Of a stretch of DNA of 11,448 nt, positions 4,698 to 11,448 are shown one piece after another. A program made the position numbers and the translations under genes. The stretch covers positions 1 through 11,448 of the forward strand of contig JANPDA010000295.1 in NCBI GenBank assembly GCA_031431235.1, read 5' to 3'. The DNA comes from JANNSW01 sp031431235 (GTDB lineage Bacteria; Pseudomonadota; Alphaproteobacteria; Rhizobiales; Hyphomicrobiaceae). A model generated the notes under the pieces. The model searched no databases and was not told the origin of the DNA. It saw nothing but the letters and a program-made list of their open reading frames with translations. The first letter of the stretch is position 1. Each line of letters starts with the position of its first letter.

Positions 4698-7085
4698 CTA
4701 TTTCTCTTCGCCGAGCGCGGACTTGTCCTCTTCGGCCGATGACGAGCCGAGGTTATCCGTCTTGAACGACGTCCCGCCGAGGGTCTTCAGCTCGAAGCGT
4801 ACCATCACCGACTGGTCGGGATCGACGTCACGGTCCCGGATGTAGGACTCGGCGTAGGTGACCGACAGTGCATAGCACTCGTCTGCATATTTCAGCCCGA
4901 GCGAGTCCGATATGAATTGGCTGCCGTCGATATCATACCGTGTGGTGCCAAACGCCGTCCAGTTCTCTGCAAGCCTGAGGCTGAGACCGGCCTGGATCTC
5001 CTGATCCTGGCGGACATCGCCGACCTGATCGGTCGAGCGGTCGAAGGCATAGATCAGCGTGCCCGCGAACGGGCCATAGCTGGCGCTGGCCGAGAGATCC
5101 TGGCGCACCAGATCGAAGGTCTCGCTGTCGAAGCGGGACTGCGCAACGAAGCGACTGTTGCTGTTGGGCGAGTAGTAGAGGCCCGCCACATAGTCTGATG
5201 AATCGGTCTCGAGACCAGTCCCCGGCGCAAACGGGTTCTCGCCAGAGAGATGCTCGCTGCGCCCGATCACTGCGCTGAACGAGCCGCCGTCATAGCGCTG
5301 CATCGTGTACTGCAGGCCGTAGTTCAACCGAACACCGGTTTCGATCCGGTCATAGCCGGAGAATTTGTCGATATCGAATAGCAGCGTGTCGTCGAAAACG
5401 AGGCTCTGGGCATCCTCGTTGGGCACCTCGATCTGGTCGACGCTGTCGGGACGTGCCAGCACCTGCACGACCGGCTCGATCACGTGAGCGGCATCCTCGG
5501 TATGCGCAACGAAGGGATACTGATACTGGAGGCCTGCCGTAGCGGTGCCGCGCGTCACCACATCCTCGGTCGAGGCAATGCCGGTCAGGGGATCGACCAC
5601 ATTCGAGACCTTGTAGGCGTCGCCGCGGGCCTGCAGGAACGGGGTGTAGACCTGCCCGATCCAATCGGTGAGCTGCTTGCGCCAGGACAGCTCCCCGATC
5701 ACGCGGCTGGAATCGGCGCCTTCGTCGCGTGACAGGCTGAGCGCATTCACATCGACCGACAGCTCGCCCCCGAGCACGGGGGTATCGAAGATGTAGCTGT
5801 AATCGAGGCTGGGATGGGCGCGCGATTCCGCGTTCGACGTGTCATCCGTCAGCAAGCCGCCGAAATGGTAGAGATAGGTGCCGAAGTAATTGCGCTCGCT
5901 CATGCCCACGAGGTGCGCCTCGGACACTCGGTCGGTCGATACCCGGCTATCGAGCTTGTAATAGCGCCGGAAGGTATCGTCGCTCTCGATGGTTGCGTCC
6001 CAGCCCGCGCGCCACCAACTGCCGAGCTCGAAATTGCCTTTGGTCACGATCGAGCCGCGGAACTCGTGCTCGAGCGGCCCGGTGGACACTCCGGCAAGGC
6101 TCGCTCCAGAGCTGCCGAGGAAAGCCTCGTCGGTGTCGTTTTGATGAATGCCCGCGAACTCGATGCTGTAGGTGCCATTCTCGATCCGGTGGCGGAACGT
6201 GCCCTGCACCAGCACGCCTTCCTTGGACATGATCTTCGGATTGAAGGTCACGTCCATGTTGGGAGCGATCGCCCAGAAATAAGGTATCTCGGTCGAGTAG
6301 CCCAGATCGTTGGAATGACCGAAAATGGGCGCGAGGAACCCCGATCTTCGTTTGACCGAGGGATCAGGGCTGTAGAAATAAGGCACGTACAGCACCGGCG
6401 TCCCCAGAATGTCGAGATAGGCATTCTCGAAATAGAGGTTGGCCTCCGACCGCTTGTGGATGATCCGGTCGGCCCGGATGCGCCATACGGGAGCTGCCTC
6501 GGGATTGTCGGCGCAAGGCTTGCACGGCGTGAACACGGCCTTGTCGAAGATCGTGGTCTCGGCGTCCTGCCGGGTCGCCTGCCCGGCCGCGATCCGCGCG
6601 TCACCCGCTGTCACCACCTTCAGCGACGAGATGAACCCATCGCGGAAATCGTCGGTCAAGGTGATGTGGTCGGCGCTGATGATGGCCCCGTCAGGCTCCT
6701 TGATCCGGACATTGCCCTCCGCCGTCAGCGTGTTGGCGCCCTGGTCGTAGACGACCCGGTCCGCCAGCAGCGTGTAATTGTTGTAGTAGATCTCGACATT
6801 CCCAACCGCCGTGACGCGGTTACCCTCGTTGTCGTACACGAGCTCGTCGGCCTGCAGCAGCATCGGCTTGGACTGGTCGGACTGGGCCGCACTGGTCGGG
6901 CTGACGGCAAGCAGGCTGTCTTGGGCAATCGCGGCTGTGCCGGCAAGTGCAAACGTGACAAACACAACAATGGTGAACGAGGTGAGGCCGGAGAGCGCCG
7001 CGCGAGCAGCCGCGACCAGATGGCCACCAGCCATCCGACAGCAGGCGCGCCGTGCGCTCCATTCAGTCAAGCCATCACCCCCCAC
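4698..7085 (-). CDS. lptD: LPS-assembly outer-membrane protein LptD
   Basis: LptD is the outer-membrane beta-barrel that, with lipoprotein LptE, inserts lipopolysaccharide into the outer leaflet. From the GTG at 7085 the product has 795 residues. A hydrophobic segment (about 36-54) ends in AGTAAIAQ, a signal-peptide cleavage site. Residues about 70-170 form the OstA/LptA-like periplasmic domain (LLQADELVYDNEGNRVTAVGNVEIYY in pieces). The rest is the barrel, with LYVPYFYSPDPSVKRRSGFL-like strands from about 230. TPCKPC (Cys188, Cys191) in the N-terminal part and Cys737 in DECYALSV near the end could form the disulfides that link domain and barrel. The GTG is preferred because AGGAGG lies 7 nt upstream and it overlaps the lptG stop (TAGTG). 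ATG codons at 7151 and 7034 lack a ribosome site. Confidence 0.94.
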   Translation of the reverse strand: MGGDGLTEWSARRACCRMAGGHLVAAARAALSGLTSFTIVVFVTFALAGTAAIAQDSLLAVSPTSAAQSDQSKPMLLQADELVYDNEGNRVTAVGNVEIYYNNYTLLADRVVYDQGANTLTAEGNVRIKEPDGAIISADHITLTDDFRDGFISSLKVVTAGDARIAAGQATRQDAETTIFDKAVFTPCKPCADNPEAAPVWRIRADRIIHKRSEANLYFENAYLDILGTPVLYVPYFYSPDPSVKRRSGFLAPIFGHSNDLGYSTEIPYFWAIAPNMDVTFNPKIMSKEGVLVQGTFRHRIENGTYSIEFAGIHQNDTDEAFLGSSGASLAGVSTGPLEHEFRGSIVTKGNFELGSWWRAGWDATIESDDTFRRYYKLDSRVSTDRVSEAHLVGMSERNYFGTYLYHFGGLLTDDTSNAESRAHPSLDYSYIFDTPVLGGELSVDVNALSLSRDEGADSSRVIGELSWRKQLTDWIGQVYTPFLQARGDAYKVSNVVDPLTGIASTEDVVTRGTATAGLQYQYPFVAHTEDAAHVIEPVVQVLARPDSVDQIEVPNEDAQSLVFDDTLLFDIDKFSGYDRIETGVRLNYGLQYTMQRYDGGSFSAVIGRSEHLSGENPFAPGTGLETDSSDYVAGLYYSPNSNSRFVAQSRFDSETFDLVRQDLSASASYGPFAGTLIYAFDRSTDQVGDVRQDQEIQAGLSLRLAENWTAFGTTRYDIDGSQFISDSLGLKYADECYALSVTYAESYIRDRDVDPDQSVMVRFELKTLGGTSFKTDNLGSSSAEEDKSALGEEK

Positions 7086-8179
7086 TAGCCATCCTCCTGA
7101 TGCAACAGCACCGTCAAGGACAAGAAGCAAGCCACAATCACAGGACTCCATGCCGCAGCCATCGGCGTCGCTATCCCGGAAACCCCCATTTGGCGGGAGA
7201 CCTCTGCAAGGATGAAGAATCCGAAACCGGCCACCAATCCCACGATGACCTTAGTCTGGATCCCCCCCATCCGGAATGTCCCCAAGGACACAGTGGCCCC
7301 CAAAAGCACCATGGCTGCCAATAGGATCGGCCTCGTTTGCAGAATTTCGTACTGGACCCGGTAACGGGTGGCCGAGAGGCCTGCCCGCTCGACCAGCGCA
7401 ATGGCGCGTGGCAACTCCCAATAGGACATCGAAAGTACCGATCCCAACGCCTGGTTCACCTGCTCACGGGTGAGGTGCGTGGGGACCTGGAAGTGCTGAA
7501 AGCGCACGGGAGGGATGCCGACGCGCGAGACCCAGGCGTCCTCGAGATCCCAGTAGCCGTCTTTCAGCTCGGCTTGGCGGGCGTCGATCTGCTCGACAAA
7601 GCTCCCATCGGGGCCGAACTGGGTGACGCTCGCCCGGGTCAGTGACATGCCCTGGTTTGCCGACGCGGCCGCACTGATGACGGAGGAGCCATCGACGCTC
7701 TCCTGCCGCAGCCAGGATCCGGCATTCTTGGTCTTCAGCAGGTTCTGCTCACGCCCGAACGAGGTCGCAAACAGCCGTTCCGATTCGCCACGTGCCGCCG
7801 CCCCGAGCGGGTTGTAGACGAGATTGGCGAAGGCACCCATCAGCACGGCAACGATCACGCCGGGCATGAGGACCTGCCAGCCGGACATGCCGGCCGCCCG
7901 CATCACGATCAGCTCCGAGGACCGCGACAGCAAGAGGCCGGCTCCGATGGTGCCGGTGAGTGCGGAGAAAGGAAGCGTCAACTCGGAATAGGCCGGCAGC
8001 CGCAGCAGCGACATGTAGGCGAGCTTGTAGAGCGGCACCGAGCCGAATTTGCCCGCTTCGCGCAAAAGCTCAACCATGTCGATCATGAAAATCAGCACGA
8101 AACAAAGCGCGAACACGGCGAGGTTCGCCAGGAAGAAGCGCACCGCGATGTAACGCTGCAGCCGTCCGACCGGGTTCAT
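7085..8179 (-). CDS. lptG: LPS export ABC transporter permease LptG
   Basis: LptG pairs with LptF as the transmembrane part of LptB2FG, which extracts lipopolysaccharide from the inner membrane and passes it to LptC. The product has 364 residues, the usual size. Hydrophobic segments at about 13-33, 63-84 and 100-122 precede a periplasmic beta-jellyroll region (about 130-270). Three more follow at about 284-303, 310-330 and 338-359. SSELIVMRAAGMSGW (87-101) is the conserved cytoplasmic coupling region that contacts the ATPase. The start codon overlaps the lptF stop (ATGA at 8179-8176), indicating coupled, stoichiometric synthesis of the two permeases. The last base of the stop TAG is the first of the lptD GTG. 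No lptB, lptA or lptC gene is present in this window. Confidence 0.95.
   Translation of the reverse strand: MNPVGRLQRYIAVRFFLANLAVFALCFVLIFMIDMVELLREAGKFGSVPLYKLAYMSLLRLPAYSELTLPFSALTGTIGAGLLLSRSSELIVMRAAGMSGWQVLMPGVIVAVLMGAFANLVYNPLGAAARGESERLFATSFGREQNLLKTKNAGSWLRQESVDGSSVISAAASANQGMSLTRASVTQFGPDGSFVEQIDARQAELKDGYWDLEDAWVSRVGIPPVRFQHFQVPTHLTREQVNQALGSVLSMSYWELPRAIALVERAGLSATRYRVQYEILQTRPILLAAMVLLGATVSLGTFRMGGIQTKVIVGLVAGFGFFILAEVSRQMGVSGIATPMAAAWSPVIVACFLSLTVLLHQEDG
7093..7098 (-). promoter_or_regulatory. Ribosome binding site deciding the lptD start
   Basis: AGGAGG on the minus strand (7098-7093) lies inside the last codons of lptG, 7 nt before the GTG at 7085. Neither in-frame ATG (7151 or 7034) has a comparable site, so this element fixes the lptD start at GTG and makes its translation depend on ribosomes finishing lptG. 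Confidence 0.7.
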
Positions 8180-9399
8180 GGCATCGCCTGCCTTCCCGAC
8201 GGTCGAGGCCGGCGTCCGATGGAGCGCACCGAGCCGAAGGCGCTGGCGAGCCAGAGCCTGATCACATCGCCCAGCGCCTCCAGCTGGCGTCCGGCAAAGC
8301 TTTGCCGCCGTGGCGCCATGCGCCAGTAGGCTGCGAGTGCGGCGAGCACGATCGCCCCCAGCGGCAGTGCGTAGGCAAGTCCAACCGCCGAGGCCTTCAA
8401 GGTGATCAGATTGTTGACGGCCAGGCCCGCCAGTCGCAGACCCGTCGCTGTCACGAAGGCAGCGATCAGCGTTTGCATGCGTCCCTGCCGGTTGGTGCGG
8501 GCTTGCCCCAGGAAGGCGACGACGATCAGCACGAAGGCGATCGGATAGAGGGGGCTCGCAAGCCGCTCGTGGAGCTCGGAGCGGAAGCTTCCCGGATTGC
8601 CCTTGAACTCGGGATCCTTCGGGTCGGGATTGATCAGCTCTCCCAGATAGCGGGCGCGCGGCTTCAGCGATTCGCGATCTTGCTTGGGGCCATAAGCCGA
8701 CAGATCGACCACATAGCTCCGGAAACGGATGATCTGGGACGCATCGTCCTTCTTGCCGGCACGCTGGATGATGTGTCCTGCGCTCATCACCAGATAGGCA
8801 CTGTCACCCTCCTTGATGACCTCGGCCGTATCCGAAAGGTAGGTGACAGGGGCATTCTTGTCGCGGCCGTCGTCCATGATGAGGCCGAGCAGGCGGCCAT
8901 TCGCGTCGCGGTCGCGGATATGGAAAGTGAGGCCCGCCTCGGGGCTGGAGAAGGCTCCTGGCTGCAGCACCTGCGAGATCAGATCGGTCCGCACCTGCAG
9001 CAGCAGGCTCGCAAAAGTGCGCATGCTCCACGGGTTGACCACGTGATTGGTAACCGCGAGCAGCAGCGAGACGATGACGGCAAGGCTCAGCAGCGGCGCG
9101 GCGAACCGCCAGACGGGCGCGCCAGCAGCCGTCATCACGATCAGCTCGCTGTCCCCGTTCAGGCGGTTGAGCGTATGCAGCGCTGCGATCAGCAGCGCAA
9201 TCGGCGCGATCAGCGCCATCAGGTTGGGCAAGGCAAGCAGAGTCATTCGGAAGAATACGAAAGCGTCCTGCCCCTGCGTTGTCAGTAGCGTGAGTTGCTT
9301 CAGCGCGGTCGCAATCCAAACCACGCCCGTCAATGAGAGCATGACGAGCAGGAACGCCGAAAGCGCCTGCCGGAACATGTAGCTTCCGAACAGTGTCAT
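8176..9399 (-). CDS. lptF: LPS export ABC transporter permease LptF
   Basis: LptF is the partner permease of LptG in the inner-membrane lipopolysaccharide extractor. The product has 407 residues, somewhat longer than typical because of a basic C-terminal tail. Hydrophobic segments lie at about 12-32, 53-76 and 99-117. A periplasmic domain (about 130-275) follows, then three segments at about 284-299, 308-330 and 338-358. NGDSELIVMTAAG (81-93) is the conserved coupling region. ELHERLASPLYPIAFVLI (275-292) is the family signature ahead of the fourth membrane segment. The last 45 residues are rich in Arg, an amphipathic cytoplasmic tail of unknown role. The ATG at 9399 has AGGA 6 nt upstream and fits the family N-terminus; the frame extends to 9474, but that part is low-complexity and unlike LptF. 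This is the first gene of the minus-strand unit. Confidence 0.95.
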   Translation of the reverse strand: MTLFGSYMFRQALSAFLLVMLSLTGVVWIATALKQLTLLTTQGQDAFVFFRMTLLALPNLMALIAPIALLIAALHTLNRLNGDSELIVMTAAGAPVWRFAAPLLSLAVIVSLLLAVTNHVVNPWSMRTFASLLLQVRTDLISQVLQPGAFSSPEAGLTFHIRDRDANGRLLGLIMDDGRDKNAPVTYLSDTAEVIKEGDSAYLVMSAGHIIQRAGKKDDASQIIRFRSYVVDLSAYGPKQDRESLKPRARYLGELINPDPKDPEFKGNPGSFRSELHERLASPLYPIAFVLIVVAFLGQARTNRQGRMQTLIAAFVTATGLRLAGLAVNNLITLKASAVGLAYALPLGAIVLAALAAYWRMAPRRQSFAGRQLEALGDVIRLWLASAFGSVRSIGRRPRPSGRQAMP

Positions 9400-9690
9400 G
9401 ACGGATCCTGCTGCCCCTCCGCTCTGATGCCGCCTGCCCCCGCAGCCTCCGCGGACGCCAAGCACCACCCGCATTCAGCCGCAAACACCAGCCTTGCACG
9501 CCTCGATGACCGAAATTCGGCAAGAGGCCGCGCGCCGCTTGCCATTCTTTGGCGCGTGCTTAGGGTGGGCGAATCGAGCAATCACGCTTGCAGGCTCGGC
9601 TCCCCGGCGCTGCAGGCTCGTTTCAGACCCAGCAGACAACTCGACAGATCATCGCCCGCCCGAGAATGCAAGCCCGCCGAAAGGACCGCC
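9400..9690. promoter_or_regulatory. Divergent control region between lptF and pepA
   Basis: The 291 nt between the two divergent starts must hold promoters for the lpt unit (-) and pepA (+). For pepA, TTGCCA (9539-9544) and TAGGGT (9561-9566) with 16 nt between them is a weak candidate. I find no convincing pair for lptF. The dyad CCGAAATTCGG at 9510-9520 lies mid-region. The 10-mer TGCAGGCTCG occurs at 9589-9598 and again at 9611-9620, 22 nt apart on the same face of the helix. A plus-strand frame open from 9427 joins pepA but is Ala/Arg-rich with no homology I recognise, so I regard it as non-coding. Confidence 0.55.
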
Positions 9691-11211
9691 ATGACGGAAC
9701 AGCCCGAGATTCGCTTCGTTGGTCTCGACCATGATCAGAAGGGCACCGTCGTCGTGCTCGTCGAAAACGAGCTGGCGTTTGCCGCGTCTGGTCGAGCCCT
9801 CGACAAGCAGACACGTGGCCAATTGATGAAGGCGGCTCGGGTTGGTCGCTTCAACGGCGCCCAGAAGACGTCGCTCGAGTTGATCTGCCCTGCCAACAGC
9901 GATCTCGACCGGGTGCTGCTGATCGGCAAGGGCAATGGCACAGGCGGCGCCAGCTCGGATTGGGTCGAGCTCGGCGGCTCCATCATGGGCCAGCTTGTCG
10001 CACGCAAGGCCGGCGATGTCTCGATCCTGGCGGATGTGGCTTCGGGGCCGGCGGATGCCCCGGAGGCCGCCGATATCGCGCTGGGTCTGCTGCTGCGCAA
10101 CTACCGCTTCCGCAAGTACAAGACCCGGCCATCGAGCGATCCGGCTGAAGCCCGCAATGGTAACGGCAATGGCGCACGGGAGATCTTGATCCATTGCCGC
10201 GCGCCCGAAGCCGCCGCCGAGCAGATGAAGCGCCGTCGTGCCCTCGCTGATGGCATCTGCCTCGCCCGCGATCTCGTCAACGAGCCGGCAAACACGCTGG
10301 GACCGGTCGAGTTCGCCGAGCGGGCCGAGCGTCTCGCCGACGTGGGCGTCGAGGTCGAGGTGCTGGGTGTGCCTGAGATGGAGGCGCTCAAGATGGCTGC
10401 GCTGCTGGGCGTCGGGCTCGGCAGTGAGCGGCCCTCGCGCCTCGTGGTCATGCAGTGGCTCGGGGCTGAGAACCGGCGCGCCAAACCGATCTGCTTCGTG
10501 GGCAAGGGTGTCGTGTTCGATACCGGCGGCATCTCCATGAAGCCGGCCAAAGGCATGGAGGATATGAAAGGCGATATGGGTGGCGCGGCCTGCGTGACCG
10601 GCCTCATGCATACGCTCGCGGCACGCAAGGCGGCGGTCAACGCCATCGGCCTGATCGGCTTGACCGAGAACATGCCCGATGGCCGTGCCCAGCGCCCGGG
10701 CGACATCGTGCGCTCGATGTCGGGTCAGACCATCGAGATCCTCAACACCGACGCCGAAGGCCGGCTCGTGCTGGCCGACGTGCTCTGCTATGCCCAGGAG
10801 CGGTTCAAGCCCAAGATGATCGTCGACCTCGCGACGCTGACCGGCGCCATCATGGTCGCGCTCGGCAAGGAGTTCGCAGGCCTTTTCTCCAACAACGACC
10901 GGCTTGCGGGCTGGCTGAAGGACGCGGGCGACGCGACCACCGAGAAGGTGTGGCGGATGCCCATGGATGCGGCCTACGACAAGGAGATCGACAGCAAGAA
11001 CGCCGACATGAAGAACATCGGCGGCCAGTATGGCGGCTCCTGCACGGCGGCGGCGTTCCTCAAGCGCTTCGTCGACGACACGCCCTGGGCCCACCTCGAC
11101 ATCGCCGGCACCGCCATGGGCTCCAACCGCAGCGAGACCAACGAGAGCTGGGGCTCGGGCTTCGGCGTCCGCCTGCTCGACCGGCTGGTAGCCGATCATT
11201 ACGAGGGCTGA
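9691..11211 (+). CDS. pepA: Leucyl aminopeptidase (cytosol aminopeptidase, M17 family) PepA
   Basis: PepA removes N-terminal residues, preferentially Leu, from peptides in the cytoplasm, working as a hexamer with two metal ions per subunit. The product has 506 residues, the usual length. The N-terminal macro-like domain covers about 1-165 and the catalytic domain about 185-506. Lys272, Asp277, Asp295, Asp354 and Glu356 match the metal ligands of E. coli PepA, and Lys284 and Arg358 the catalytic residues, all at an offset of two. NTDAEGRL (352-359) is the M17 signature. I chose the ATG at 9691, with AAGGA 5-6 nt upstream; an extended frame begins at 9427 but is unlike the family. A short low-complexity NGNGNG stretch (156-161) sits in the linker between domains. 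E. coli PepA also binds DNA; nothing here tests that. Confidence 0.96.
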   Translation: MTEQPEIRFVGLDHDQKGTVVVLVENELAFAASGRALDKQTRGQLMKAARVGRFNGAQKTSLELICPANSDLDRVLLIGKGNGTGGASSDWVELGGSIMGQLVARKAGDVSILADVASGPADAPEAADIALGLLLRNYRFRKYKTRPSSDPAEARNGNGNGAREILIHCRAPEAAAEQMKRRRALADGICLARDLVNEPANTLGPVEFAERAERLADVGVEVEVLGVPEMEALKMAALLGVGLGSERPSRLVVMQWLGAENRRAKPICFVGKGVVFDTGGISMKPAKGMEDMKGDMGGAACVTGLMHTLAARKAAVNAIGLIGLTENMPDGRAQRPGDIVRSMSGQTIEILNTDAEGRLVLADVLCYAQERFKPKMIVDLATLTGAIMVALGKEFAGLFSNNDRLAGWLKDAGDATTEKVWRMPMDAAYDKEIDSKNADMKNIGGQYGGSCTAAAFLKRFVDDTPWAHLDIAGTAMGSNRSETNESWGSGFGVRLLDRLVADHYEG

Positions 11212-11234
11212 TAATGTGTCAGAGCGGGACAGCC

Positions 11235-11266
11235 GTTAACTCTGTTTCGTCAACGGGTTAACTCTG
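11235..11266. repeat. Direct repeat GTTAACTCTG x2 downstream of pepA
   Basis: The 10-mer GTTAACTCTG occurs at 11235-11244 and 11257-11266, start to start 22 nt. Between the copies, CCGTT and AACGG could form a weak 5-bp stem. The repeats begin 23 nt after the pepA stop, in the 117-nt gap before the convergent ArsC-like gene. No T-run marks a terminator. The role is unknown. Confidence 0.4.
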
Positions 11267-11328
11267 GATAAAAGTCACCCTGGTTCCATAATATCTCTTA
11301 TGCGAATGGCTTCCCCGCACGGCAGTCC

Positions 11329-11448
11329 TCAAACGCTCGGTCCACCCAGCATCCCGAAGCGCTTGCGTATCCGCTGGAAAAGCTGGTCGCGCAAGGTGCG
11401 ATAGCCTTCGAGCCTCTGCTCGCGACTCCCCTCCTTCAGAGTTGGATC
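11329..11448 (-). CDS. ArsC-type low-molecular-weight phosphatase family protein, C-terminal end (partial)
   Basis: The minus-strand frame is open from the window edge (11448) to a TGA at 11331-11329 and gives the last 39 residues of a longer protein. DPTLKEGSREQRLEGYRTLR followed by DQLFQRIRKRF matches the usual C-terminal pattern of thioredoxin-linked ArsC arsenate reductases and related tyrosine-phosphatase-fold proteins: a D-P, an E-G-S, then an amphipathic helix with an aromatic-R-x-x-R-D type run. The catalytic CxxxxxR loop lies outside the window, so this call rests on one short segment. The gene is convergent with pepA. Confidence 0.45.
   Translation of the reverse strand, partial: DPTLKEGSREQRLEGYRTLRDQLFQRIRKRFGMLGGPSV

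Noticed and set aside
5814..7088. 424-residue plus-strand frame antisense to lptD
   Set aside because: A long antisense frame produced by GC-rich third positions. The lptD strand carries the signal peptide, OstA domain and barrel pattern.
9427..9690. N-terminal extension of pepA by 88 residues
   Set aside because: It is Ala/Arg/Pro-rich and unlike M17 peptidases, whereas the ATG at 9691 has a ribosome site and gives catalytic residues at an offset of only two from E. coli PepA.
9649..11199. 516-residue open frame antisense to pepA
   Set aside because: It mirrors the pepA codons in a high-GC genome, has composition typical of antisense frames (His/Arg/Asp-rich), no recognisable motif, and opposes a gene with intact catalytic residues.
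11235..11266. CtrA-type binding site (TTAA-N7-TTAA)
   Set aside because: The two TTAA blocks are far more than 7 nt apart and no nearby start site would be controlled.

Overview
The window is a high-GC chromosomal stretch from an alphaproteobacterium, most likely of the Hyphomicrobiales (Rhizobiales). That assignment is an inference. It rests on gene order: leucyl aminopeptidase divergent from an lptF-lptG-lptD-surA-pdxA-rsmA block, an arrangement typical of this class. It also rests on the dense coding with stop/start overlaps and on the protein sequences.

Layout from left to right. Positions 1-338 hold the C-terminal end of a metallo-beta-lactamase-fold hydrolase (+ strand, cut by the window edge). 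Positions 339-804 form a scarred, low-coding segment. It has an orphan Shine-Dalgarno plus start codon leading into an 11-codon frame that looks frameshifted, and a possible insertion-sequence end. From 805 to 9399 everything lies on the minus strand and reads right to left: lptF, lptG, lptD, surA, pdxA, rsmA and a small uncharacterised gene coupled to rsmA. Positions 9400-9690 are the divergent control region. pepA follows on the plus strand (9691-11211). The window ends with the last 39 codons of a minus-strand gene resembling the C-terminus of ArsC-type low-molecular-weight phosphatases.

How the genes fit together. LptF and LptG are the membrane subunits of the ABC transporter that extracts lipopolysaccharide from the inner membrane. 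LptD is the outer-membrane barrel that inserts it at the surface. SurA is the periplasmic chaperone that in model bacteria helps fold LptD and other barrels. PdxA (pyridoxal phosphate synthesis) and RsmA (16S rRNA dimethylation) are carried in the same unit, as is common in proteobacteria. Coupling is tight at lptF/lptG (ATGA), lptG/lptD (TAGTG with a good Shine-Dalgarno inside lptG), pdxA/rsmA (ATGA) and rsmA/small gene (ATGA). It is looser at lptD/surA (249 nt gap) and surA/pdxA (154 nt gap with two palindromes).

Most of the window is conserved housekeeping sequence, and I see no convincing unknown multi-gene system. The points most worth a second look are the paired ATTCATT palindromes between surA and pdxA, an apparent charged insertion in SurA, the unrecognised gene coupled to rsmA, and the scarred segment at 339-804.
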